Made by a program: the position numbers and the translations under genes. 64,000 nucleotides of DNA. It comes from Macrobrachium rosenbergii. Its lineage: Eukaryota; Arthropoda; Malacostraca; Decapoda; Palaemonidae. Shown here piece after piece: positions 25,001 through 39,400 of this stretch. The notes beneath the pieces were generated by a model. That model worked only from the letters and a program-made list of their open reading frames with translations. It did no database searches and was not told the DNA's origin. Position 1 is the first letter of the stretch, and every line of letters begins with the position of its first letter. Location: NCBI RefSeq assembly GCF_040412425.1, contig NC_089749.1, positions 9,787,162 through 9,851,161 on the forward strand, in the 5' to 3' direction.

Positions 25001-28000
25001 TTGTGTTATTGCATAGCAGTTGGGTTGTCTAGTAGAATAGGCTAGTATCTGGAATGCTTCAAGCACATTTGAAAGGCAATAGAACATACCACAGTACAGT
25101 CACTGCAAAAAATAAAACTTTGAACACAGCCCCAGTTAATGATGAAAAGTGTGTTCTGACATTTGTGACTTCTATCAGGAGCCTGCAAGTTTCCTTATTC
25201 TATCATATGTCTCGCATCACCGTGGTCTAGGGGTTGGAGGGGTCTTCTCATCTAGACATAATGCTGGACAAGCAGTTGGAGGAGTCTTGATGGTTGCATG
25301 TTCGCTCTTTGCCCCTTGCTTGTAATTTGCGTATCTGTCTTGCGCTCCTGCATGCCCAATGATCAAAACATGCCTAAGAAATCTGCAAGAGTTGTGAAGA
25401 AGACAAGAGATTGTTAAGTTATGGATAAGCATGAGGTTTATGACAGCCATACCCAAAGGGCTAGGCGTCTCGAAAAGAATGGTTTCCAAGTGGTGCCAGC
25501 ATGTGAACAGAATATGGAAACAACACTGCAGTTTAAAAAAAAAAAACTGGAAGACAAAAAAGACAGCCTAGCCTTATCAAAAAGGATTGTCCTGAAACAA
25601 AATCAATTCCAGCTAAGATTTTGAAGGCAGAAAATTCCATTTCACTTGGAATTATCTCGGAAGAATGATTTAGGGCACCTCCATTGCCGTCGCACGTTGC
25701 TGCAAAGGAGCCTCTCTCGGAAGCGATGGTTGTCGTAGACTTCCCCCCTTCTCCATTAAGTAACAATCTCTGTCGTCTTCATGAATTTTATAGGGATTTC
25801 TTTAGCATGTTGAATCATTAAGTGCGCAGGAGTAAAAACATAGCATATGAAAATTGCAAGGAAAGGGCAGGAGTGAATGCATGGTGTCTACCTGGATGAG
25901 AAGACTAGTGCAATTTTCTGACATGGTGATGCCAGATGTGCAATTGAATGAGGAAACATTTCGCTCGTGCTAGAAATCGCAAAAAACTTTGGAACGCATG
26001 TTTAATCATTAAATGGGGATACATTCAAAGTTTGTTTTTTGTGGTGACTCTAGAGGGAATGTACTGTGTGTTAGGTGATTATGGGTACTACCTAGTATAC
26101 TGAAGTTAAAGTAGTGCAAGTGTAACAGCAATATATTTGATTTTGTGCAAGTTTGTTAAATTGTAACGTTTGAATATTCTGTAAGACAAAGTAAGCTTTT
26201 GCTATAGGCTATTGATTTTGATGTGGAGCCAGTCTTCAATTTTGAATTTCACATTGGTGCTTTCCAAGTTGCAATGTGCCTGATGCTCATTCCAGGATGC
26301 TCATGTCATCTTGAGAGTACATATGTCCTTCTTATATTTTTGGCTAACTGTTTCCTTTGTTTAATCGGATTTCTCTCCTGGAGTGACCCCTCAACCAAGC
26401 AACAGTGATGTAAATTTGTCAAAATAAACCTTGTCTCTCAATAAAGTACAAATTATGAGCTATTTCATGTAGTCAAATAATTCTTGTAATTAGTGTGTTT
26501 TTCAAATATTGAACTTGTATATTCCAAACTACAGTATTGGCAAAAGCATGAGGTGTCATGGTATTAGTGACCCATTTAGATTCCGATGACATGAAATGTC
26601 ATGCAGATTTCATCTCCTGTAGAGTCTGATGTCAAATGACGTCAGCTGTAGAAAAAATCGTAAGTAATTTGACTAGTATTACTGAGATAACATTGGCATC
26701 TAAAGTGTATGTCCGTTTGTGCGTGTGCGCAAAGAAATTTCGTGAAGTTTTGAAAAAAAGTTTTTTGGGGGAGGAAAAAAACAAGTACAGTTACTTTGAA
26801 TTTTTTTTTATATATGAGAAGTAAAGGAGTTACTGCTCCCTCCAACGTTTTTAAATTTTGGCTATAATTGTCGTATCCCCATTTGAAGATTAAACAGTAC
26901 TGTAAGTAGTTACCGTAACACTTCAACTTTTTTGGACTTGGTCAACTTTTTGGACTTAGAGTATACCAGCAACCTGATAAGATTATGTCTTCCTCTTGCG
27001 AGTATACCAGCAACCTGATAAGATTATGTCTTCCTCTTGCTCCTGTTCTAGACGATGCAATTTTAGATATATCTTTCATGTTGAGTGTTAAGCCTAGCTA
27101 TAAGCTATGTGGAAAATATTCAGGTGCAGGCTATACAGTGTAGGTCTTTTATCCTTACCAGAAAGGCCAGACCCCAAAGTGTCCGTTAAGTGTAGGTGCC
27201 ACTGTATACAGCATTGTCATTCCTTAGTACATTTCTTTAAACCAGCTCTTGAACTTGAAACTGAAAAATCCCTTTCACTTGATGCAACGCAAGTTGCGTG
27301 TGCTCCTCTCCATGGATCAATTGCCTTTTGTCATTTTTCACTCACTGTAATACTGTATCATGATTGTAATTGTTTGCTGACTTGCTTTTAAGGCAAAATC
27401 ACCCCCACGTTTGGGGAAAGCGTATGGGCTGTGGTAAGCATAAAAGGTGTTTTAAAAAAAAAAAATGTAAATTCCACATCCATATTGGCTCAGAGCGCCA
27501 GAGATTTCTCCAACCAAAGATTGAAACCAATCAGCATTGGGATGTTGGTCTTAGCATGAAAGAAGTGATATGCATAATGTCCATGAAATGCACTGTAATT
27601 ATTATTTGTATCCCAAGGAGTTTTGAAGTTCAATTTTTACCGAGTTGGATTTTTACAATTAAGGCCGTTGGTTTTACTTGTTGATATTAAGGCACGTTAA
27701 GGGTTAGATCAGTTAGGTGGGTATATAATTGAAAGCACTACATTTTGCATACCAATATTGTATGTTCATGAAATTGGAATTTTTATGTGACTGCTGTTAT
27801 GGTGCACTTATTCTGTTAAAGTTACCAGTATTTCTTTTGAAGTGGTCTTTTTAAGAAGTTAGGTTTTATGGCAGTATACCGTACTAATTTGGTGTTTAAT
27901 GTGTAATTATAATTTGTAAATATATGCTGAAATGAGGAAATGAAATGGGGCCAGATTAGCTGGAAGTTTGCTTAAAAAAAAAAAAAAAAAAAAAAAATTC

Positions 28001-30463
28001 CTTGCTCTGGAAGAAATTTTTGCGGCAATAGAATTGAAATATTTAATCCACCATGTGCCAGCATCTTTGTTGGTAGAATTCCCTGATGCCTTTGGGCTAG
28101 TAGGATGTAGGTAAGGAGACTTTGGAGTTTCCCAGCAAGATTTTTATGATACATCATCACTAAAAAATAACTGCAGTATATGATTGCTGTGTCAAGAGGT
28201 TTTTTGCTTGCATTCTCAGAACTTGCTCCTTTGTAAAGTTTTCATGCCTTTGTTCTCGAAACTTGATCAACGATGTGTTTGGTCACAGTCTCATAATTTT
28301 TATTCTACGGTACTCTTGCTTTGGAACACGTCAAAACTCTCTTGCCCAACAGTTGTGAGGTGTTATAGTGAATGAGGAACTGGGTATAAACCTCTGGCCT
28401 TTGGGCCAGCTTAGAGTATAGAAGTCTCCCCCCCCCTCCATTTTTTGATTAGCTGAATACTGTAATTCTAATTTGAAAGTAAAAAAAAATATATGACGGG
28501 CAAAAGTTTCCCAGTTTATGATGTGTAAATATTTTTTAAGTCGAAAACGATTTCTAATGCTTTATAGTGTCATCTCAACTTGACCAACAGCTCAGGGGTC
28601 TGCCCCCTCTGGTAAGTAATAAAATTTGCAAAATAATGAAGACTGACATAACAGATATATTGGTAAAATGAATTGTTTTAAAAGCGTGTACATATATCTA
28701 CCTACTTATGCCTACAAGATACAAGATATGTAAGTGTATTATTATACGCAAGTATATTATTCCTCATGTATGCACGAAAAGGAAAGCGTTTGTCATCTGT
28801 CCGTGTTTAACTATCCACCCTCAGGCACAGATAGGAAAGTTTCAGTCAGTGGTAGGAAGTTTGTTTTTTCGACCACCATCCACCCTCAGTTACAAGCATT
28901 TAAGCTTAGGTTATGTTCGAGCGTTCATTCATTCACCATTCAACATTTTAAGCTATTCAGTGGGTTATCTGCCAATGGTGAGAGATCATTTGTTTGGGTG
29001 CACAGTCAGCCATCTGATAGGCTAACCTTATGTACTTATAAGATTTTTCTGGTAGGCACAATATTTTCATTAATTTTATCAAAAGGGCAAAATCTGCTAA
29101 GTTGAGGTCCGTTAAGTTGTGGTGCCATTACCTATTCTGATGACCCTCTTATCCTTGCTTACCTAGCTTACTCAGAATTTGCTTAGAACACTTAAATTTT
29201 TAAGCATACATTTGGGTTTTTTATGATAGTGTTGAATATCTCAGTGTAATTTAGCAAATAATGTAAAACTTAAAACTGGTTGTATGGTTACCCAGCATAA
29301 TTGCTTACTGGGCCTGAAGAATAAGTGTTAAAATTAATTGCTGGATAAAAATTACGATGCCTTGAAGCTTGGGAACCACCTATGAGACTTGCTGTAACTG
29401 CTGCGTTTATGCAGGATTGTTGGCACGCTCTTAAAGGGTTTCAAAGACTTCTTGCGTTAGTCTGGATTGGCAGTAGGCTATAGGCTAAGCAGCATACTAT
29501 TCTATGCCTGGTCCATGTGACAAATTTCTCCATGACATTGATTACCCCAGCTCTTTTCTTTGTGAAGACGGGATTTTATCGTTTCCGTAGATTTCACAGC
29601 TTCGTCTATTCACTTATCCTTCAAAATGACCAAGGTCGTTGATTGCAGAAGTTATAGGTTCCGAGCGAGGGCTACCATGGGCATACCGCCTTCATGCTTG
29701 GCGATTATCCTGAGTTTCTAAAGTGATTGCTTCCTCTTCACACCAATAGCAGGAGAGAGATAACTCCTGGGAGCATCTGTAGTATCGTTCACAGGCGTTC
29801 GTGTAAGGGAAATTTGTTGAAATTGGAAACTTCTTGATAGGTTAGGGAAACAGATTTACCACAAATTTTGGTCACAGTTCGTTACGTATATCATGGGTAG
29901 TTCTCTTGGTAAGGATGCATGACTTGAATAAAATACTCTTTATTTTCAAGTTTTTGAGCATCGTGTTTGCCACTTTTTTCATGGTGTGAACTTTTCACTG
30001 TATTTCTGGCCATGAGTCATGACTTTTCTTTTCATTTTTATCAAAATCATTTTCCTTATCAGTGCCCATGTTTTTGCCGCATAAAGTAGCACAGACTGTA
30101 ATTAACAGTTGCGAGTTGTTGCCCCGTCTACTGATGGGATGTTTCCAGTCACCAATTGTCTGGCCATCACAGAATTTTATAAATGCTGTGGCTTTTAGTT
30201 TTCTTTACAAGGAAACTATGAGGTGGCTTTGTTTGTCTGTCCGTGCACTTTTTCTGTCTGCCATCAGATCTTAGAAACTGCTGAGGCTAGAGAGCTGCAA
30301 AACATCAAACGTACCAAATTGCAGCCTTCTAGCCTCAGAAGTTTTTATTTTATATAAGGTTAAAGTTAGCCACAATTGTGCATCTGGCAGTGATGTAGGA
30401 CAGCCACCACCGGGCCGTGATTAATGTTTCATGGGCTGTGGCTTCGTACAGCATCATACAGAG

Positions 30464-30499
<36 letters not shown>

Positions 30500-33400
30500 G
30501 TTTGCTTTGCTTTTGCTTTGCTTATATTGACAATCAGTCCTTTCTATATTACACTTCCAATCATAAATATTTCCACAACTTCCTCTGCTCGTAATAGGTT
30601 GTGTATAGGGGCTTCGGGTCCTCTTCTGTGCTTCTTGATAGCTTTCTCCATTACTGTGATAAAACAAGCAGGGGCTTTGGCACTTTTTGCTGAACATCAT
30701 TTACCTCAAAATCTTATGATTTACGTCACTGAAGACTTGACTTAGTGTTTATTCTTTATCACAAACCTGGCAAGTATTCACTTACCCTATGTTTTTGTAA
30801 TGCATTTGTACTGTACTCTATTTTTTCAGTGTTCACTGATTCTTTGGGTATGTACTTAAAATATCTATTTCTTGACTGACATGCTTATAAAAACATTGGT
30901 TAGTTTGTTAACAGGAAATTCCTTTGCATGTCAATTAACGTATTTTGGGAAACCATAGTTATCATTTCAGTAGCTGAAACCTATTCACATGCAACAAGCT
31001 TGTAAATACTGAAAAGCAAAAAAAATAAAGTACATATGCACTACAAAACTGTGAAGACTTGTTTGGGTAGTGATATCACTAAAGTATAAACACTAGGTCA
31101 AGTCTAAAGTGACGTACCCCGAAGGTTGGGTAGTGCCGCCAGTGCACCTCGTACGGTGCATTGTAGGCATTTAAGTTCTTTGCATTGTCCCTTCGGCCTC
31201 TAGTTTTAATATTCTCTCTTCCATCTTGCTTTTCACTGTCTTGTAACTGCGGGAGTTCACTCCTGTTACACCTTTCAGACGTTACTGTCAATTTCTTTGT
31301 CAGTGCTGAATGACCTTAGGTCCCAGCACTTCGCCTTTGGCAGAAATTTTCTATAATCTATTTCAGTGACATAGATCACAAGAATCCAGGTAAATGATGT
31401 TCATTTGCTGTGCGCTAATGATTGTCGAAGCTTGAGAGGAACAGAGATGAGAATGCTGAGGTGGAATTTGGGAATATTGCTGCTTGAGAGATTGGAAAGT
31501 GATGAAATGAGAAGAAGAGCGGGCTTAGTAAAGATAACAGAGGTGATAAGAGAGAGTCACGATTGAGATGGTATGGGCATGTGTTAAGGATGGATGACGA
31601 GGAGGGAGTGAAGAGGTCTTGGGAAGAAGATCGAGAGGGAGGCAGAGAATTAGGTGGCGAGATAAAGCGAAGTAAGATATGGAGAGAAGAGCTTTGATGG
31701 AGGACGATGCCTTTGATACAAGGCAGTGGAGAAGGCGCATCAGGCAACAGACCCCTTAATGTAGGGATAATGGTGGGAAAGAAGTATAACTGTTGAATAC
31801 TGGAAAAAATTATAACAGATCCTTAGCAGTGTGCCGAAAGTAGGAAAACGCTGTAACTTAGAAACATAAGACTATTCGAAAGCCTAAGCACTCCGTTACA
31901 GATTTTTGGCAATTCGTATTTGAAAAGTGCTGTAACTATGGAATGCCCTGATGAATAGCCACTTGTAAAAGGGACCACCTGTAATTTGTCACTTGCATGC
32001 CTAAAGGGTCTTGATCCTACCCATTTGCAAAACCTTTCAGCCACCTTTGAATTTGTTTTTTTTTTTTTTTTTCTCTCACAATTGTTAGGCCAATTTGTTG
32101 GGTCCCAGCCCATTGGGGATCCTTGGGCAAGAGAGTAAAAACATCAGGTAAAAACGCTGTCAGTATCAAGGCTCTGCATTGATACGGTCCTTGTTACAAA
32201 ATGCAAATGCTCAGGTGTTATTGTCCAGCTTTGGCCATCTTAATTCACTGTGAGTTAGGAAACCACTACTGTATTATGTATGTAGCATCAAGTAAAACTA
32301 AAAAGTCATTTAAGAAATGACTAATGCCAAATCCGGGATGTTTATGAAAACTGAGCAGTTGGTAAAGTCAAGTCAAATTACCACACAGGGCTTTCAACCA
32401 GGAAACTTTCCTGATCTGTCTGCACAGCTGTTAGTACTGGGGGTTGATCTGTAAAATAATAGTCGTCATTGCTTTTTTAGATTTCAGTTTGGAAATGTAT
32501 CTGCCACCCAAATCTTGAGAAAGTGTAGAGCTTTTCCATGTCTTAAGACTTTGAGTGTGGACTTGAAAAACTAGCGTTGGAAGCCTTTAAATCAAGAACT
32601 CCATTAAATCCCACCCTCCTATGAAGGAAATTGGCCACATTAGAAATGACTTTGAGCTTCTGAACACATTCATTCACAGAGGACTCTGATTGATTTGGGT
32701 TAGGTATAGTGTCTTATGTAGGCCAAACTATCTGTATGTTCCTGACATGGAAAAAGAATTTAGGTTTTGTAGAGCAGAAAGGCAGTGGTTACGTACATTT
32801 TAGACCTCACTTAGTGACTCAAGATCCAGTTATCTGCATACGTAGGTGTGGCAGAATACTTAAATTTTCTAAATGCTGTTAGATTGTGATTGAAGGTGGT
32901 CTAATTACTGTGATTTTTCTCTTGTATTCTTTGTGTCAGACTTTGTTGAAACAGTTACTGTGAGTCACAAGCATGTAAGTTAGCAGTGGCTTTGATGAAG
33001 TGAGATCACTACTAAACAGGATTACTGTATCCCATTAATGAAGAGAGCAAAAGGCTGTGATTTTGTAAAGCAGAAATGTGTGGGAGATATCGAAATGTAG
33101 CTAAAATCGGTCACAATTATAAAAGTTGTATGCAGAGATGTGTGGTCTGGCTGCTAGAAAACTTGAGCTGGTTTGTCCACGTGAAGGCATGAAAAAGCAA
33201 TTTCTTACTAAAGTTAATATAGAAGACTGGTAAGAACACTCAGAAATTCATGGGAGAATCTTTTGGATGAAGGTGTAGGATAGGTGGGAAATTGGCCAAA
33301 GGTGTAGAAGATACAAACTGGTGCCAAAATCTAGTGTTTAATGTAAACCTTGGTACAGGAAATGTTGCGTAACAACATTGATGATATATCCAGTGTGATA

Positions 33401-36400
33401 CTCCATTTCCTGGCAGTCTTGTGACTGCGTTGCTGTAATATGCTTTACAGTATATGCTTGTAATCACAAGTGTATGAAACCAATTATAAGAGCAAATAGC
33501 AAGCCTTGTGCTGAGGCAATATTTCTGGTATCAGCTATGCAACATTAAAACAAGAAATGTCATATTGGAACATCCTTACAGTTTGTACTCAATAGTGATG
33601 ACATTGCAGAAAGGTAGCCTCTTATGAGATCACTAACTCTTGTCTGTTATAGCCTATAGAATACCTTTGGTGATAGGCTGGTATGGTTGTTAAAATTTGA
33701 TAGTGAAGTAGTTAATTAGCAGCTGACAATTGTGGATGGCGATCCCACCCACTTACTCAGCAAGCAGCATCACTATGCAGATGTCTTGCTAAGTGAATAG
33801 ACTGGAGTGCTTTCATTGTGGCTGATGCTGTTGAAGTTTTGAATTGTCTTACTGTCCTGTGAACTCAGACCTCTGGATTGGGTTGTAACTTGCCCATCAT
33901 AGTATCACCTAGGTACTGTGAAGCCCAGAGGCAGCTACAGGCAGATTTTACACTTAAGAAATTTTTTTTATGCTGGCTTTGTATTAGCCAAGAGACTATG
34001 TGAGTTGCATGGTCTCTCGACAGTACAGAACTCAAAGGGTTGGGGCAATTCCTTTCATTCTCACTTGTTCTGGAGTTTATGGCAATAACACAGAACCCAT
34101 CAGTTCCTGGTAAGGGATAGTCTTTTTTCAGTCTCTTCCCCTTGAGACTTGTAGATGTGATTAAGATGAGGTGATGAATAGCCAGTGTAAGTTTTACTTG
34201 ACTGTTTGTGAGCAGGACATTACGTCCCAAGCCAAAATGTTAATGGTTTTTCATTAGTCCCAGTGTAGGCACAAGGAAAAGGCATCCAAAACACTTGCTC
34301 CCTGGCTTTTGGAATCATCAAACAGGGTGTTTGAGTTTGGATGAGGGCTCACAGTCAGGGCAACCATTTATATCTAGGGGTTTTGGGGGGAACATGTTCA
34401 TATGTAGGGGGCGTCAGTGTTTTGGTTACCATTTTACCTCTACCAGATAGGTGTTGCCCACAAGTACATGTGTATGTTCTGAAAATCTGTGGCTCTGGTA
34501 GGATAGAATATATCACCTGAGGTTTATGGTGGTGAAAGGTTGAATGTAAGAAAGATGGCTGGTGTTCTTCCCTTTTTAATGTTGCAGCCAGCGGTCGTGT
34601 TTTTGCTGGTCAGGTTTGATGCATGAAGATAGTGTACATAAGAGCTTCCAATCCTCGGGCCTCTCTTAGTCAATAGATGCTACTTCGTCTTCTCGTCAAC
34701 AAGGAAGGCAGGATGGAGAGTACATATATTTGTACTGTATGATATGCTTCGTAACAAGCAGGGCTTTCCTTCTCACGTGTGAAGAAATATAAATTTTTTG
34801 TTTCCTGGAGTGGGCTTGCAAGCAGGCCTTGACTCTGGCAGAGGGACTTGTCAACCTTCCCCGTGCCATCTCAAATTTTCTAGGGTAAATTGCACTTTCA
34901 TAGAGATGTAAATCTGGCCGTAGAATATCTGCTCTGAAACAACCTCGTGCTTGTACTTGGTGTCGTAGGGAAAAAATTGATCCGGCTTGCTGGGCGCTTC
35001 CTGTCCTATCTTTTGTCTGCTGTTAACTTCCTCACTATCAACCCTCAACAACCAGACTAGTTGATCACCGAAGGTGTTTTATATGAGAGTTAGGCTTGAG
35101 TATATAGGAAAAAATACAAATTACAGTTTTGGAAAAATTTTGCTCTTTTTGTTGCTTACTGATGATAAAAAAATTTTGGTTTTTTCACATTTTAATGTAG
35201 CTTGTATCATTTATACCTGGGAGGGTTGGTGTAGACCAGATATACATGATAATTTTACACACACTATTAGATAGTGGAGGGATATGAAAGAATAAGAAGT
35301 GAAATAAAGCAAAAAGTACATACAGTATATTGTATTGTACTTGTTATAAAGAATATGTGCTTTTTCTTTTGTTAACTTGTTTTCTCTTTGAAGAGAATAT
35401 CAAGTGAAGTTTAAGAAAAAATGGTTGCTATTCGCCCAGAGGGGGAGACCAAATCTGGGTTGGTACAGGGTTTTGAAACATTTGGTGCCGAACAGGATAT
35501 TGCGATATAAAGTTGTGCTTGAAACTGTGAACTTTGTGTTAAAACTTTTATGAGTGAAGTATTTTGCCAGCAGAAGTGTACTATACCTGTGCTGAAGCTG
35601 ATATTACCGTTGAAATATAATTTCTTCATCTGCTGAACTGTATCTAGAGCACAGTTTTAAGGGTATAGACAGTGTTTGCCTTTTGTAGGATAGATTCTTA
35701 TAATACTCGAGACAGTTCTGTACTATGATATTGTTTGCTTAAAACGTAGCATAAGTAAAGAGTTGTCTGGAATGATTTAACGTATTTGATTTGCAGCGAA
35801 ATATCATGAATTGTTGGTACAGTACTGTCAAAATTTTCCCCTATAGTGCACTGCATAAGGTGTACTGTAGGCATTACTTAAGGTGGTTTGCAGCGTCCCT
35901 TCACCCCCAAGCTGCACCCACTTTTTAGCCTTTCACTTTCTCTGTTCCCACTTTCTTCCATAGTGCCGTCTGTCGTAGGAACTGGATGGCTGAAAATGTC
36001 CAGCGCTTGTCTTTATAGCTAAATTTTGTAAATAAAATCACTACTAAAAATTTGGGAATTGAAATTCTAAAAAAAAAATTGTGGTAAGTTGATTCTGTTT
36101 AATTTTGAAGTTGTATGTATTAGACTTGTTGCTAATTAAAAGTATTTTCTTGACATACGTTTTCAGAAATCTTAAAAGGTGCCGATCTCGACACGCTTTC
36201 AGCAAAGAAAGTTCGACAGCAGTTGGAACAAAAACTAGGTGTTGATCTCTCCAGTAGGAAGAAGGATATCGACGAAATAATAATGGCTGATGTTGAGCAA
36301 GCTAACTCCCACTCTGAAGAAGAAGTCTCAGAGACCGAGGTAACCAAGGGCAAGAATGACTCAGACTCAGAGGCTGAGCCTGAGGTAAGATATGGGAAGT

Positions 36401-39400
36401 TGGGTGATCTTGGAAACTCTCGGAAGGCAATGGACCTCAGAGAAATCTTGTACAGTATTAAATGGCTTTTTATCTATTTTTGTGTGTAATTATCATGAAG
36501 GGTTGTAGTTTGATATGTTGAGAGTTGTAATCCTTCATTTTTTTTTTCCAAAATCATAATTATGTCATGGCATACTTTTTTTAGTATGGGATATTGGTTA
36601 CTTCAACTCCCTTTTTAATTTTTACAAGGGCAAGGGATGTAAAGGGTAAAAAGGTCCCAATTTTGGCGAAGTAATGTAAAAGGCAATTTTTTTTCTACGT
36701 GTACATAATTCTCTTTTGGGCCTGGTGTATCTGAGAGTTTCCACGATCGAGAGTTGGGAAAGGGTTGACGTCTCTCTTGTTTATTTTGTGGTGTGTGCTA
36801 TCTCTGTTCCTATTTTTAGGCTTTCCTTGTGGTGGGAGATTTAAAGCTTGAAACACTATAGATCTAGTCATCTATTCAAAATTCGATTGATTGGGTCAGG
36901 TAACTGGTATTTTTTTTTTTTTAGCCTGAATCTGGTTTTAAAATATTGACTTGTCAGGTAGAAATTTTTTTGGGGGAATTAATATGGTAATGTAATGGGA
37001 GGTTTAGTTGTGACGTTAGTAAATGTATGACAAATTGGTTTAAAGAAGAACAGCAAAATCAGTTTCTGTTTTGGTAAATAGTGAGCTAGACAGTACTACA
37101 AGGATAGGTTGTAATTAACCAAAATGGATGTTTAACTTCCATAAAGAAACAAGTTTTGCGGAGGAATATTCAGGATAGTATTTGGAATGGACAGAGATTT
37201 TAGGTCTTGTTGAAAGAGAGACACCCACATATGCCAACTTGAACGCTGTCCCAACTGCCCATACTTCTGGTCGCCGCTCAGGTCCTCGTGGGTCTGTAAT
37301 CGGTTGGATGGATTAATCCTGCATGGGATGAGTTGGAGTGAAGAAAGGTTTGAAATACTAAAGGTCTTGTTTCAGTGACCTGAGGTTCATCTTTCATGTC
37401 ACTAATATTGTCCGTCACCACGAACTTCATGCATCGTGTTTTATTTTTATTTTTTCATTTGGTTTGTGAAAGCTTTTGTGTTTCAAGCCTTTTTTATATT
37501 TTAGTAAAAAGCATGCGTTTTAATTATTAATTTTAAGTTCTGTAAAGCTTAGTATAATTTGCACAGGCAGAGGATTTTTATTTTTATTTTTTGTCATTTT
37601 TTGTCATTTCAAGCTTTCTTTTTGAGACGAAATTAACATGTACTTTGAGTGGATATTGGTAGGTTGGTTTGCAGTAGTTCTTTACAAATGGAATGAAGAA
37701 ATGACAAAGTTTAACTTGTATCTTTTGTGTTTGACTGTGCAATACTGTACAGTATTAGAGTATATTACCATAATTAAAGCAATGTTAAATCACATATGGC
37801 AATTATTGGAAGATTGTAGATTTTCTTGTATATTGTAACTGAATGTGTAGTAGTAGTTTTGCCAAAGGTCTCCAGACAGCTAGTAAAGGGAGGGTAGTAA
37901 TTTATTGGAAGAAACTTTTTAATAGGCATTCTTAAAAGTTGAACAGTCTTTGTCATTCTGCATTTTTTGTAACTGCCTCAGTATATGATAGGAAACTTGC
38001 CAGCTGCTTGATTTTTGTGACCATCCAGGCTTTAGGGTAACAGCAATCAATAGTTGAAGCTCCTGAATGACAAATATGGGTGATTTCATGTGCAGTTAAA
38101 GTTTATCAGAATTAACAATGATTTGATATGGCTTGATAACCATACTATCTGGCATTTTTGGGTAGCAGAAGAAAGAGAAAACCAGCATGGTCATGATAAT
38201 GGGCTCAGGAATTGCGGAGTAACTGTGTAATTTCGAACTAAAATTTAACATGTAGCATTTGTGCATTAGTTGTGATAGATTTTTGGGCCAGTGAAATTGC
38301 ATGCATTTTATTTTAGTGGTAGAACAGCTAAAAGTATAGATCGTAGTATTGAAGGTTGATGTGCGTTAAAATATTTTTTTATTTGCAAGTCACTAATTTT
38401 GAACAGGTGCAATCTGATCTGATTTTGCAGTTATACTATATTATTGAGCTTTTTATTTGAGTTGTTTTCAGTATTGTAGTAACAGGTGCTTGTTATCATG
38501 TCTTGTAGGAGATTGTATAGATGAAAAATTTTAATCCATGTGTATGCATGTTAATTCTTTAAAACATTAATTCAGTCAGTCTGGGTTATTGTTATGTAAT
38601 GTTCAACCCCAGAAAGAAAGTTTTATCTGCAAGGCATGGAGAGGTTTGGTCTAATCAGTATTCCATGGTGTTTGAAAATGGTAATGTTCATGACTATAGG
38701 ACAAGATTTGTGTAAATGTTTGTATTAATGGAAATCCATTACATTAATAATCTAGACATTGCTGAATCAATCTGCAATGAGATTTAATAATTACCCCAAG
38801 AATTGGATACACTTCAGTCTGTTACTTAAAGGTAAGCCACCATTTAGTAGTCCCAGCTGCTTTTGTGACTGTTCCTTACCCTTGTCATCTCATGTCCAAA
38901 GCTTGATCTTGTTATCTATCTTTATTCTCCAGCCTTTAGAGGTCATATTTTGACTGATTCCTCATATGATACAATCTGTCCACCTCCAGCCATGAGCTGA
39001 ACATTCTATTGTGACACCTGTTCAGGATCATTTTTCATGTCAGAGTCCATGTTTTTGCAGCGTGGGACATCACAGGTCTGTATATATATTTTTTAAATTT
39101 CAGAATCTTGTGTGTTAAGTATTGATACTCTTAAGTAGGAAATGAAAACTATGGATGTTCTCACAAAGGCAGGCAGTTCCTAATTAACTTTGTTAAGGTA
39201 TGTGAATACATAGCCAGACTGGTTGGTAAACATACCAGTGGTAGAACGGAACAAGCTTGCTAGGAAGTCTGTCATCAGTATCTATTACCATTTCAATGTT
39301 TGTTGGTAATGCAAGTTATTTGAGGGTATTTACTAATGTGATGCATCCTAACACAAAAACAAGTTCTTAATTATCGAACACGTGATACTCTGTATAAAAA

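Noticed and set aside
26223..26408. 61-codon ORF with hydrophobic stretches
   Set aside because: No splice context in phase with the SWIB exons and no family resemblance; judged accidental.
27974..27997. Run of about 23 A, possibly the tail of a processed pseudogene
   Set aside because: No gene-like sequence or target duplication was recognised before it.
31415..31747. Minus-strand ORFs of 71 and 110 codons
   Set aside because: They are the antisense of the decayed LINE fragment, whose plus-strand translation is recognisable.
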